Source of the DNA: Bog-473 sp963788125
GTDB taxonomy: Bacteria > Actinomycetota > Acidimicrobiia > Acidimicrobiales > RAAP-2
Direction of reading: 5' to 3'
Assembly: GCA_963788125.1 (NCBI GenBank)
Contig: CAWBFN010000002.1
Span: 2,046,001-2,110,000, forward strand
DNA: 64,000 nt
Shown here: positions 54,386 to 62,479 of the stretch, in pieces
Numbering within the stretch: position 1 is the first letter of the stretch
Layout: each line of letters opens with the position of its first letter
Notes under the pieces: generated by a model
What the model saw: only the letters and a program-made list of their open reading frames with translations
The model's database searches: none
What the model was told of the DNA's origin: nothing
Made by a program: the position numbers and the translations under genes

Positions 54386-54461
54386 GCCGCCACCGCCCGA
54401 ACCACCGGGCACCGCCCGAGCCGCCGGCGCCGCCGGGACCGCCGGCCACCGCCCGGACGGC
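54386..54461. repeat. CCG-rich low-complexity tract in divergent gap
   Basis: 76 bases without a single T, built from degenerate CCGCC/CCACCG units, within the 332-base gap between the VOC gene (start 54277) and the SDR (start 54610). A TATATA at about 54351-54356 lies beside it and may belong to the VOC promoter. No gene is supported in this gap. Confidence 0.55.
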
Positions 54462-54609
54462 TAGCCCGCACCACCCGCACCAGCCGCACGACCACCTGGT
54501 CCCATCGGCCCGGCATCGTCTAGGGTGGCCGCCGCCTGCAGGGCAGAGAGCCTACGCGGCGCACCGTGCCCAGACGGGCAGCGTGCAGAGAGGGAAACGA
54601 GGAGTCCGC

Positions 54610-55389
54610 ATGGAGGTACGTGGAGCGTCAGCGATCGTGACCGGTGGGGCCGGGGGACTGGGCGAGCAGACGGTCCGGCGCCTGGTCGCTTCGGGCGCGA
54701 AGGTCGTGATCGCCGATCTGGGATCATCGAAGGCCGAAAACCTGGCCAAGGAGCTGGGTGCCGACGCCGAATTCGTCGAGACCGACGCCACCAGCGAGAG
54801 CAGCGTCAAGCACGCCATCGAGCGGGCCGCCGAGCTGGGGCCGTTGCGGGTATCGGTGGCGGTGCACGGTGGTTTCGGTGGAGGTGGCCGGACCCTGAAG
54901 TCCAACGGCACGCCGCACTCCCTCGAAGACTTCCGCAACGTGCTCGACCCGTATCTGGTGGGGACGTTCAACGTCCTGCGCCTGGCATCGGCCCAGATGT
55001 CCACCAACGAGCCCCTGGCCGACAACGCCCGCGGGGTGATCATCAATACGGCGTCGATCGCCGGCTACGAGGGCACCATCGGGCAGGTGGCCTACGCTGC
55101 GGCCAAGGGTGGCGTGATCGGGATGACGTTGACGGCCGCCCGCGATCTCGCCGTGGTCGGTGTCCGCGTCGTGACCATCGCCCCCGGCACATTCATCACC
55201 CCCGCCTACGGGGACAACCCCGACCAGGTGGAGGCCTTCTGGGGCCCGGCGGTCCCGTTCCCCAAGCGGATGGGGCAACCGGTCGAGTACGCCAAGCTCG
55301 TGCTGGCCATCGTCGACAACGACTACCTCAACGGCGAGGTCATCCGGATTGACGGGGCGATCCGCTTCGGGCCCAAGGGTCCCAGCTGA
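54610..55389 (+). CDS. short-chain dehydrogenase/reductase (HSD10-like)
   Basis: SDR of 259 residues: TGGAGGLGEQTVRRL, catalytic Ser in INTASIAGYEG and Tyr-Lys in AYAAAKGG, MTLTAARDLAVVGVRVVTIAPG. The pattern and the end NGEVIRIDGAIRF resemble 3-hydroxyacyl-CoA dehydrogenase type 2 (HSD10). ACGAGGAG lies before ATG 54610. Likely oxidises a 3-hydroxyacyl-CoA. It is followed after 10 bases by a thioesterase. Confidence 0.92.
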   Translation: MEVRGASAIVTGGAGGLGEQTVRRLVASGAKVVIADLGSSKAENLAKELGADAEFVETDATSESSVKHAIERAAELGPLRVSVAVHGGFGGGGRTLKSNGTPHSLEDFRNVLDPYLVGTFNVLRLASAQMSTNEPLADNARGVIINTASIAGYEGTIGQVAYAAAKGGVIGMTLTAARDLAVVGVRVVTIAPGTFITPAYGDNPDQVEAFWGPAVPFPKRMGQPVEYAKLVLAIVDNDYLNGEVIRIDGAIRFGPKGPS

Positions 55390-55399
55390 CCGCTCGCGG

Positions 55400-55879
55400 G
55401 TGACATCGAAACCGACCCGTCCGGGACCTCCGTTCCCCGACGGGCCCCAGTTCCCGAGAGACGTCCTTTCCCCGAGCTCAGGCGCCACCCCGGGGCACGT
55501 CCTCGGCACGTTCTCCTGGCGGTACGTCCCGGTCGAGGGTGCCGACCTCGTCATCGATCTGGACGTCACTCCGGAGGTGATGAACGGCTCGGGCATGCTC
55601 CACGGCGGGGTCATGGCCACGCTGATCGACGTGGTGGCCGGAACCGCCCTCTTCCGGGGGGACGACATCTACGAGCGCAGCTCGACGACGGAGATGCAGA
55701 TCAGCTTCCTCGATGCCGCCCGGGTCGGTCCGGTGCGCGCCGTGGCCCACGTCCTGCGCTGGGGCGGCCGGACCGCCGTGGTCCGGGTCGAGGTGCACGA
55801 CATCGGCGCGGAGGATCTCCACGTGGCCACGGCGACCCTGACCTTTGCCGTCAAGCGGCGGGAACTCGCCCCGGGCTAG
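55400..55879 (+). CDS. PaaI-like hotdog-fold thioesterase
   Basis: Hotdog-fold protein of 159 residues. VMNGSGMLHGGVMATLIDVVAGTAL holds the HGG-x-n-D catalytic motif; EMQISFLDAARVGPVRAVAHVLRWGGRTAVVRVEV is typical of the PaaI group that cleaves aryl- or acyl-CoA esters. GTG 55400 is taken as start; the first 45 residues are Pro-rich. Probably in one transcript with the SDR. Ends two bases from the convergent hydrolase. Confidence 0.87.
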   Translation: MTSKPTRPGPPFPDGPQFPRDVLSPSSGATPGHVLGTFSWRYVPVEGADLVIDLDVTPEVMNGSGMLHGGVMATLIDVVAGTALFRGDDIYERSSTTEMQISFLDAARVGPVRAVAHVLRWGGRTAVVRVEVHDIGAEDLHVATATLTFAVKRRELAPG

Positions 55880-55881
55880 GC

Positions 55882-56761
55882 CTACAGAGGCGGGAGGGTC
55901 GGCCGGATCCGCTCCTCCAAGAAGGCGACCACCGCATCGGAGAAGGCGTCGTTGCGGTCCCCGGCGATCATGTGGGCCGCCCCGGCGACGCCGACGACGG
56001 TGGCGCCCGGGATGCGGGCGACCAGTTCGTCGGCGCCCTCCTGGGTCACGACGTCGCTGAGCAGGCCCCGTACCAGCAGAGTCGGCACATGGATATTGCT
56101 CACGGCCACATCGATCAGTCCCGTCAGCGTGTCCGGCGGGACTTCCGTGCGGGCACCAGCGATGAACGCCGGGTCCCAGTGCCAGTACCAACGGCCGTCA
56201 CGCTCGCGCAGGACCTTCTTCAGCCCCTCGGGGTTGGTCGTCCGCTTCTCGCGGTTGGGGGTGTAGGCGGCGATAGCGGCCGCTGCGTCATCGAGGGTAG
56301 CGAACCCGTCGAGACCGGAGCGCATGAAGTTCATGATCCGGTTCGATCCCCGGGGCATTGGTGTTCGGGGCGATGTCGACCAGCACCAGGCCCGAACAGA
56401 GCGCCCGGTCGCTGGTCCCCTCGGCGATCATGGCCGTCATGCCGCCCAGCGAGGCTCCAACCAGAACGGGCGGCTTGCCCAGCTGGTCCGCCACCGCCAC
56501 TGTGTCGGCGCAGAACGCGGTGAACGAGTAGTCACCCTTGGGTGCCCAGTCGCTGTCGCCATGGCCGCGCAGGTCGAGGGTGATGGTACGCCAACCCTCC
56601 TTGGCCACGATCTCGGCCGTCCGGCCCCAGGCGTGCCGGGTCTGGCCCCCACCGTGGAGGAAGAGCACGGGCCAGGCCTCGGGATCCCCCCACACGTCGC
56701 CCACCAGGTGCACGCCCTCGAAGCCTTCAAAGATCGTTCGTTCGGAGTCCATGTGGTCCAT
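55882..56761 (-). CDS. alpha/beta-fold hydrolase, frameshifted
   Basis: Hydrolase of about 292 residues once one base in the CCCCGGGG run near 56354-56361 is removed. LFLHGGGQTRHAWGR (oxyanion), DLRGHGDSD and the nucleophile elbow GASLGG come before the break; LVRGLLSDVVTQEG (acid) and GAAHMIAGD (His) come after. All triad elements survive across the two frames, so a homopolymer error is the simplest explanation. ATG 56761 or GTG 56767 starts. The LRGHGDSDW pattern is shared by epoxide-hydrolase-like and MenH-like enzymes. Confidence 0.85.
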
Positions 56762-56909
56762 CGTCACACTTTTTGGGCCCCCCCACCCGGGATTCGGCCG
56801 CCCCGGGCCGGGCTACGGGGGTTGTCCCGACGCTCACCGCCACGTTCGCGGGCCGGTGAGGGGGGGATTGCCTCCACACGGGTCACGCCGGATCGCTAGA
56901 TTGTGCGCC

Positions 56910-57101
56910 ATGCGAGTTGTCGTCGATTTCGATCTGTGTGAGTCCAACGCCCTGTGCATGGCCGCTGCACCCGAGGTTTTCGAGGTGCGGGACGATGACT
57001 TCCTCTACGTGCTCCAAGATGAGCCGCCCGACGAGTTGCGCGAGAAGGTGGAGACCGCCGTGCGGGTCTGCCCGAAGGCCGCCATCTCGATCGTGGACTG
57101 A
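56910..57101 (+). CDS. 3Fe-4S ferredoxin (P450-associated type)
   Basis: Small ferredoxin of 63 residues with Cys10, Cys16 and Cys54-Pro, the C-x5-C...CP pattern of single [3Fe-4S] ferredoxins that reduce actinobacterial P450s. ATG 56910. The nearest P450 is at 63751, so it may serve several P450s in this region. Its last 25 bases of coding sequence and the stop are repeated in tandem just downstream (57118-57153). Confidence 0.93.
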   Translation: MRVVVDFDLCESNALCMAAAPEVFEVRDDDFLYVLQDEPPDELREKVETAVRVCPKAAISIVD

Positions 57102-57153
57102 CGAGGGCCGGCCGCCCGGCCGCCATCTCGATCGTGGACTGACGAGGGCCGGC
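57077..57153 (+). repeat. tandem duplication of ferredoxin 3' end
   Basis: 36 bases (57077-57112), starting inside the last codons of the ferredoxin gene and running past its stop, recur perfectly at 57118-57153 with a 41-base period. The second copy lies between the convergent ferredoxin and SnoaL genes. Confidence 0.9.
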
Positions 57154-57178
57154 TCGGCCGCGACCCGCCGGAACGGGG

Positions 57179-57589
57179 CTACAGGGCCAGCGGCTTGTCC
57201 GAGGTGAAGGTACGGTGCGAGAACTTCCAGCGGCCGTCCTCTTTGACCAGGGTGTCGTTGTAGACACCACCCGTGGTGACGGTGAATTCCGGGGGGTCGC
57301 CGACCAGCTTGACCACGTGGACGTAGGCCTTCAGGGTGGCGCGGTCTCCGTCGCCCTCTATCACCAGGTTCGAGGGCACGTGGCGGGGCGATCCCTCGGC
57401 GCTCCCGTTGCTCACCGCCAGCCCCTTGAGGGCGGCGTGCCCCTCGAACGTCGCAGTGCCGACGATGTCGAACACGCCATCCTCGGAGAAGCAGGCGGTG
57501 AAAGCGTCGGCGTCGCCGCTGTCCACGGCCAGGCTGTAACGGGCCGCCAGACCCTGAATCTCCACTACGTCGTCGGTGCTGAGGCCCAT
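57179..57589 (-). CDS. SnoaL-like/NTF2-fold protein
   Basis: Protein of 136 residues: DVVEIQGLAARYSLAVDSGDADAFTACFSEDGVFDI, then HVPSNLVIEGDGDRATLKAYVHV and NDTLVKEDGRWKFSHRTF. Typical SnoaL_4. GGGGGAACCC lies before ATG 57589. Divergent from the cupin at 57753. Function unknown. Confidence 0.87.
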   Translation of the reverse strand: MGLSTDDVVEIQGLAARYSLAVDSGDADAFTACFSEDGVFDIVGTATFEGHAALKGLAVSNGSAEGSPRHVPSNLVIEGDGDRATLKAYVHVVKLVGDPPEFTVTTGGVYNDTLVKEDGRWKFSHRTFTSDKPLAL

Positions 57590-57752
57590 GGGTTCCCCCG
57601 TCTCTCGTTGGCTGGTCAACCGGCGGCACCGGTTGCGGTCTACGTGTCGACCTGCATGCTATATCCGGCCAGGTCCCGGTGCCCCTTTGTCGGCTGGGGC
57701 CGGGCAGAAGGGAGCGCGACGCGAACCGACCGGTTACTCTCCACGGGTGACC

Positions 57753-58247
57753 ATGCCGCCCTACCGTCGCGTCGTCAGCGGGAGAGCCGCCGGGGGCTCG
57801 TGGGCCGTCCTGCAGGACGGCGAGGCCGCCGCCATCGAGAGCTTCGTCGTCCAGGACGCCCCCTTCGACATCGTCCACCTGTGGAACGCCCCCACGTCGT
57901 CGCTCGACACCACGGACGGCACCGCGCAGGCCAGCATGACCGAGATCTTCGACCTCGCCCCGGGCTCGAGCCGCTTCGTCATTGAGTCCATGCCGCCCAC
58001 GCCCGAACCGAGCGGCTGGCACCGGACGAGCACCATCGACTACGAGTACATCGTCTCGGGCAAGATCGACCTGGCCATGGCGGACGGCAGCGTCGTCACG
58101 CTGGAGAAGGGCGACGTGAACGTCCAGCTGGGCGGCGTCCACCAGTGGTGGAATCGCTACGAGGAGCCGTGCGTCCTCGTCATCGTCATGGTGGGTGTCG
58201 AAGACGAGGAGCCCCCCGGGGTGTTCGACTCGCCGGCTCCGGCATGA
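57753..58247 (+). CDS. cupin-domain protein
   Basis: Protein of 164 residues with a single cupin. MPPTPEPSGWHRTSTIDYEYIVSG and LEKGDVNVQLGGVHQWWNR give His and Glu/Tyr positions of a possible metal site. Layout resembles the cupin at 9783 (ligand motif, then late His). ATG 57753 or GTG 57747. It precedes the acyl-CoA synthetase by 76 bases. Similar cupins are often annotated as 2,4-dihydroxyacetophenone-type dioxygenases or binding proteins; activity here unknown. Confidence 0.84.
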   Translation: MPPYRRVVSGRAAGGSWAVLQDGEAAAIESFVVQDAPFDIVHLWNAPTSSLDTTDGTAQASMTEIFDLAPGSSRFVIESMPPTPEPSGWHRTSTIDYEYIVSGKIDLAMADGSVVTLEKGDVNVQLGGVHQWWNRYEEPCVLVIVMVGVEDEEPPGVFDSPAPA

Positions 58248-58323
58248 CGCCGCGCCGGGTACTCACGCACGGTGCCGCACCCGACCAACCCGAGGGACGC
58301 AAAGAGGAAGACGGGAGGATGAG

Positions 58324-59838
58324 ATGACATCGGTCACGGCGGGTGGCGTGCCCTTCGGCACCCAGATCCACCTGGTCGCCGAGGACGATCCCGAGGGGGT
58401 CGGCATCATCTTCGCCGCCGAAGACGGCACCGATCGCCAGGTGAGATGGCGGGAGCTCGACGAGCGGTCGACGCAGATGGCCCACCTGCTCGTCGAGCGC
58501 GGGCTGCGGGTGGGCGATCACCTGGCGGTCTGCCTGCGCAACTCGCCCGAGCACCTGATGGTGAGCTTCGCCGGCTGGAAGGTGGGGGCCACGGTCGTCC
58601 CGATGCGCTGGGACCTCCCCGAGTGGGAGCGGGGAAGGGTGCTCGCAGCCATCCGGCCCAAGGTCACCATCGATGCGGGGAGCGCCGAGTTCTTCGACGC
58701 CAGCCTCTCGGCGCCCACCACTCTGCTCGACGAGGTGGTGCCCCCGCGGGGGTGGGGCATCTGCAGCTCGGGGTCGACCGGGACACCCAAGGTGATCGAG
58801 CGGGACACCGAGGGGTTGTTCTTCCCCGCGGCGGGGGGGAACTCCGTGGTGGAGGCCTACGGCGCCATGCCCGCGCCACAACTGGTCCTGGTGCCGGCGC
58901 CGCTGTACCACTCGAACGGCTTCACGGCGACCAGGAACCTCATGGCCGGCGAGTGCATCGTGCTGCTCGAACGGTTCAATGCCGAACGGATCCTCGACCT
59001 GGTCGAGCGGTACCGGGTGACGGGGTTCATCGCCGCCACGCCCATGCTCCAGCGCCTGGCCCAGGTGCCCGACGTCGGGAGGCGCGACCTCTCCTCGCTG
59101 GACTGGGTCCAGCAGGGGGCCTCGCCGCTCCCCGTGTGGCTGGGCCGCCGCTGGTGCGAGCTGATCGGCCCCGAGCACTTCTTCCTCAGCTACGGCGCGT
59201 CCGAGGGGCACGGCCTGGCCTGCTGCCGCGGCGACGAGTGGCTGGCCCATCCGGGCACCCTGGGCCGGCCCCTCATGGGCACCGAGGTGAAGATCCTCGA
59301 CCAGGACGGCGACGAGCTGCCCACCGGGGAGATCGGGGGGATCTACATGCGCTCGCCCCTGGGCGCCGGGGTCACCTACATCGGCGAGAACGTCACGCAG
59401 CTGGCCCCGACCCCCGACGGGTTCGTCACGGTGGGCGACATGGGCTGGGTGGACGAGGAGGGATGGCTGTACATGGCCGACCGCCGCGTGGACATGATCG
59501 TCACCGGGGCGGCCAACGTCTACCCGGCCGAGGTGGAGTCGGCCCTCAGCGAGCACCCGCAGGTCCGCGACGTCGTGGTGATCGGGCTGCGCGACCCCGA
59601 GTGGGGCCGCCGGGTGCACGCCATCATCGAGCCGGCGGACGTGACCCATCCGCCCGACCCGGCCGACATCATCGCCTTCGCCAAGGAGCGCCTGTCGCCC
59701 TACAAGGTTCCCAAGACCGTCGAGTTCCTCGACGCCCTGCCCCGTAGTGACGCCATGAAGCTCAACCGCGGCGCGCTGGTGCTCGAGCGCGACGGGCCCG
59801 AGCCGGCCGAAGAGACTCCCGACCGGGCGGCGGTCTAG
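58324..59838 (+). CDS. AMP-dependent acyl-CoA synthetase/ligase
   Basis: ANL-superfamily ligase of 504 residues that would activate a carboxylic acid with ATP and CoA. P-loop SSGSTGTPK at 148-156, the SYGASEGHG motif, the hinge segment YMADRRVDMIVTGAANVYPAEVE and the C-terminal catalytic Lys479 in RSDAMKLNRG. GGAGGATGAG precedes ATG 58324. Its stop overlaps the start of the CoA-transferase by one base, so two alternative activation steps are encoded side by side. Confidence 0.95.
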   Translation: MTSVTAGGVPFGTQIHLVAEDDPEGVGIIFAAEDGTDRQVRWRELDERSTQMAHLLVERGLRVGDHLAVCLRNSPEHLMVSFAGWKVGATVVPMRWDLPEWERGRVLAAIRPKVTIDAGSAEFFDASLSAPTTLLDEVVPPRGWGICSSGSTGTPKVIERDTEGLFFPAAGGNSVVEAYGAMPAPQLVLVPAPLYHSNGFTATRNLMAGECIVLLERFNAERILDLVERYRVTGFIAATPMLQRLAQVPDVGRRDLSSLDWVQQGASPLPVWLGRRWCELIGPEHFFLSYGASEGHGLACCRGDEWLAHPGTLGRPLMGTEVKILDQDGDELPTGEIGGIYMRSPLGAGVTYIGENVTQLAPTPDGFVTVGDMGWVDEEGWLYMADRRVDMIVTGAANVYPAEVESALSEHPQVRDVVVIGLRDPEWGRRVHAIIEPADVTHPPDPADIIAFAKERLSPYKVPKTVEFLDALPRSDAMKLNRGALVLERDGPEPAEETPDRAAV

Positions 59839-61019
59839 TGGCGGGCCCACTGGAGGGCACCCGGGTGATCGACCTGGGCGGGTTCGTCGTCGGGCCCTCG
59901 ACGGCGGCCATCATGGCCGACTGGGGGGCGGACGTGGTGAAGGTCGAGCCGCCCGACGGCGACCCGAACCGGGCCTGGACGACCGATCGCAACCCGGCCT
60001 TCGAGCTGGACAACCGGGGCAAGCGCAGCGTCATCCTCGACCTCAAGGTGCCCCAGGGCATCGGCGTGCTCCTCGAGCTCCTGGCGACCGCCGACGTGCT
60101 GGTGACCAACATGCGCCCGCGCGTGCTCGAGTCGATGGGGCTGGACTACGGGTCGGTGGCCGAGCGGTTCCCGCGGCTGGTGTACGCGGCCATCACCGGC
60201 TACGGACCGGTCGGCCCCGACCGGGACCGGGCCGCCTACGACGCGGGTGCCTTCTGGTCCCGGGCGGGCGTGCTGGCCACCATGACCCGGGACGGTGACC
60301 CCCTGCCCTACACCCCGGGGGGGTCGGGGGACCACATGACGGCCATCACCACGGTGGCCGGGATCTCGGCCGCCCTGGCCAGCCGGGAGCGGACCGGGCG
60401 GGGCCAGATGGTATCGAGCTCTCTGTTCCGGACCGGGATCTTCACCATCGGCGCCGACATGAACCGGGTCCTGCGGCTGGGGGAGGCGCACGGCACGTTT
60501 CGCCGCACCGAGGTGCCCAACCCCCTGTACAACACCTACCAGTGCAGCGACGGGCGGTGGGTGTACCTTCTCGGGCTCCAGCCCGATCGCCACTGGGAGC
60601 CCGTGGTGGCGGCGCTGGGCACCCCCGAGCTGCTCGAGGACCCCCGCTTCGCCGGCGCCCGGGACCGCGCCGTCAACGCCGCGGCGCTCATCGAGCTGCT
60701 CAGCCAGTCCTTCGCCTCGGCCACCTTCGCCGAGTGGAGCGCCCGGCTCGATGCCAACGGCGTGTGGTGGGCCCCCGTCCAGGGCCCCACGGACATCGTC
60801 GACGACCCCCAGGCCATCGCCGCCGGCGCCTTCGTGGAGGCGCCGGTGACCGAGGGGACCGCCCTCATGGTCTCGACACCCGTGGACTTCTCGGGCACGC
60901 CCTGGGGGGTGGCGCGCCGGGCCCCCGAGGCCGGCGAGCACACCGAGGAGGTCCTGCTCGAGCGCGGGCTCACCTGGGAGCAGATCACCGAACTGCGCGG
61001 GACCGGCGCGCTCGGCTAG
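59838..61019 (+). CDS. CaiB/BaiF family (class III) CoA-transferase
   Basis: Enzyme of 393 residues. VIDLGGFVVGPSTAAIMADWGADVVKVEPPDG at the N-terminus, NRGKRSVILDLK and likely catalytic Asp in GGSGDHMTAI. GTG 59838 shares one base with the stop of the ligase gene. Its last codons and stop are followed by degenerate 22-base repeats of themselves. Convergent with the binding-protein gene. Confidence 0.94.
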   Translation: MAGPLEGTRVIDLGGFVVGPSTAAIMADWGADVVKVEPPDGDPNRAWTTDRNPAFELDNRGKRSVILDLKVPQGIGVLLELLATADVLVTNMRPRVLESMGLDYGSVAERFPRLVYAAITGYGPVGPDRDRAAYDAGAFWSRAGVLATMTRDGDPLPYTPGGSGDHMTAITTVAGISAALASRERTGRGQMVSSSLFRTGIFTIGADMNRVLRLGEAHGTFRRTEVPNPLYNTYQCSDGRWVYLLGLQPDRHWEPVVAALGTPELLEDPRFAGARDRAVNAAALIELLSQSFASATFAEWSARLDANGVWWAPVQGPTDIVDDPQAIAAGAFVEAPVTEGTALMVSTPVDFSGTPWGVARRAPEAGEHTEEVLLERGLTWEQITELRGTGALG

Positions 61020-61042
61020 GGGGACCGGAGCGTTCGGCTCGC
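60999..61042 (+). repeat. tandem 22-bp repeats spanning CoA-transferase stop
   Basis: 60999-61020 (last codons plus stop) and 61021-61042 match at 18 of 22 positions; a third partial unit GGGACCGGAGC follows. The repeats end where the binding-protein repeats begin. Confidence 0.75.
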
Positions 61043-61050
61043 GGGACCGG

Positions 61051-61119
61051 AGCTCCGGCCGCCGAGGGGCGTCAGCTCCGGCCGCCGAGCGGCGTCAGCT
61101 CCGGCCGCCGAGCGGCGTC
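61051..61119 (-). repeat. three tandem 23-bp repeats at binding-protein stop
   Basis: Units at 61051-61073, 61074-61096 and 61097-61119; the last two are identical and the first has one mismatch. The array begins at the stop codon of the binding-protein gene and fills the convergent gap. Each unit contains a GCCGC-TCG-GCGGC stem, so three small hairpins could form and help stop transcription. Confidence 0.85.
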
Positions 61120-62335
61120 AGCTCGGGCAGACCGGCTTGTTGTTGTCGATGGTCACGAACTTCCCGTCGTTGATCCCCATCAGGAAGAAGCACGTGTTGT
61201 TCGCCGGCTTGCCCTTGACGAAGCCGCCGAGCGGGGGAGCGATGCCGCCGAGCGTGGTGCCCTTGGGCAGCGCGTAGAGACCCTTGAGGATGGTCGCTGC
61301 GGTCGGGGTGCCGGTGGAGTGTGCCGCCTCGAAGGCCTGCTGGAACTCGATCAACTCCGACCAGTCCTGCACGACGACCTCTCCCATGTTCGGCCCGGAG
61401 GGGACAGCCGGCGCGTACTTGTCCAGGGCCTCGTACATCTCCTTGGTCCCGGCGTCGTGGACGAACCAGGGGACGTCCGGCTGGACGTCCACGTTCCCCT
61501 GCATGCCCGGGGTGGTCAGCCACGACTTGGACACCGTGCCGTCGCCGCCGAACTCGAGAGGCTCATAGCCCTGCGACGCGCAGTTCGAGGCCACCTTCAC
61601 CACGACCCCCGAGGCGTCGCCCACCTCCATGCCCTTGGCTCCGGCCTGCTTGGCGGCCAGGCACTGCGCCGTGTAGTTGGGGGCGGCGAACCCGATCGCG
61701 GCTGAGTAGACCACGCTCCCGCCGACCTTTTTCAACGCGGCGGACAGCAAGGGGACAGACTGGGCGCAGATCGCCACCTCCGCGCAGTAGACATCGGCCA
61801 CCTTGGTCACCCCCGCCTTCTTCATGGCGTCGGCCTCAGCGGCCGAACTGTTGTTGAAGGTCATACCGGGCGTGAAGAAGTCCGAGTTGGTGTAGCCAGC
61901 CTCCGTGTCGGTGTCGCCCAGCACCGGTACGCCCTGCTGCTTGGCGTAGTTCGCCCAGGCCTGGTCCTCGTCGCTGTTGTCGATGATGGCCAGGACGTGG
62001 TTCTGCTGGACCAGGCTCTCTGCGTCGGTCAAAGAGGTGCTCGGGTTGTAGCCGTCGTCCTTCACGGTGAGCTGCACCTTGTGGCCTTCAAGGCCGCCGT
62101 GCGCATTGGTCCACGAGGCCCAGGCCTCCGCCGCCGGCGCGGTCTGGGAAATGGTCGACGCCTCGGGGCCGGTGCAACTGCAGATGAAGCCGATCTCCAA
62201 CGTGTCCGGGGTGCTCGCCCCGGCCGTCTGGCTGAGGACGCCCCCGCCGACGACGCTCAGGCCGGCGACGATGGCCATGACCGAGAAGATCCGAACCCCG
62301 AACCAGCTCCCCCGTTGCGTGCTCCTGCTGTGCAT
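61118..62335 (-). CDS. Liv-type ABC transporter substrate-binding protein
   Basis: Secreted binding protein of 405 residues. Basic start, hydrophobic core IFSVMAIVAGLSVVGGGVLSQTAGA, likely cleavage near residue 41; no lipobox. LEIGFICSCTGPEAS, AIIDNSDEDQAWANYAKQQGVPVLGD are peripla_BP_6 segments. The C-terminal GKFVTIDNNKPVC resembles the end of the protein at 41328. GGGGGG lies six bases before ATG 62335. No permease or ATPase genes adjoin it, so it may serve one of the two Liv systems in the window or one beyond it. Three iteron-like repeats lie about 100-145 bases upstream. Confidence 0.93.
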   Translation of the reverse strand: MHSRSTQRGSWFGVRIFSVMAIVAGLSVVGGGVLSQTAGASTPDTLEIGFICSCTGPEASTISQTAPAAEAWASWTNAHGGLEGHKVQLTVKDDGYNPSTSLTDAESLVQQNHVLAIIDNSDEDQAWANYAKQQGVPVLGDTDTEAGYTNSDFFTPGMTFNNSSAAEADAMKKAGVTKVADVYCAEVAICAQSVPLLSAALKKVGGSVVYSAAIGFAAPNYTAQCLAAKQAGAKGMEVGDASGVVVKVASNCASQGYEPLEFGGDGTVSKSWLTTPGMQGNVDVQPDVPWFVHDAGTKEMYEALDKYAPAVPSGPNMGEVVVQDWSELIEFQQAFEAAHSTGTPTAATILKGLYALPKGTTLGGIAPPLGGFVKGKPANNTCFFLMGINDGKFVTIDNNKPVCPS

Positions 62336-62406
62336 CGCCAACCCCCCTTGGTGGTCGTGTCCCGCTCTCGCGGCGGCCCGGCGTTCCAGCCATTCAGCTA
62401 GGTAGC

Positions 62407-62417
62407 GCTGAGTCAGC
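62407..62417. promoter_or_regulatory. GCTGAGTCAGC palindrome upstream of binding-protein gene
   Basis: Perfect 11-base palindrome 72 bases before the binding-protein start and next to the iteron-like repeats. Operator candidate. Confidence 0.35.
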
Positions 62418-62430
62418 TATCTACGCCGAG

Positions 62431-62479
62431 CGCAACATTACATCTCGCGCAACATTACGTGTCGATATCGCAACATATC
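62431..62479. repeat. three iteron-like CGCAACATTAC repeats
   Basis: CGCAACATTAC at 62431-62441 and 62448-62458, and CGCAACATATC at 62469-62479. They lie on the same strand with periods of 17 and 21 bases, in the 423-base gap between the binding-protein gene (minus) and the enoyl-CoA hydratase (plus). AT-rich sequence follows. Probably multiple binding sites of a regulator. Confidence 0.65.

Noticed and set aside
58186..59850. 554-codon open frame on the minus strand
   Set aside because: Antisense to the acyl-CoA synthetase, whose catalytic motifs are all present; this is a high-GC shadow.
62431..62479. Plasmid replication origin
   Set aside because: The iteron-like repeats are suggestive, but there is no Rep protein gene or DnaA-box cluster nearby, so regulatory sites are more likely.
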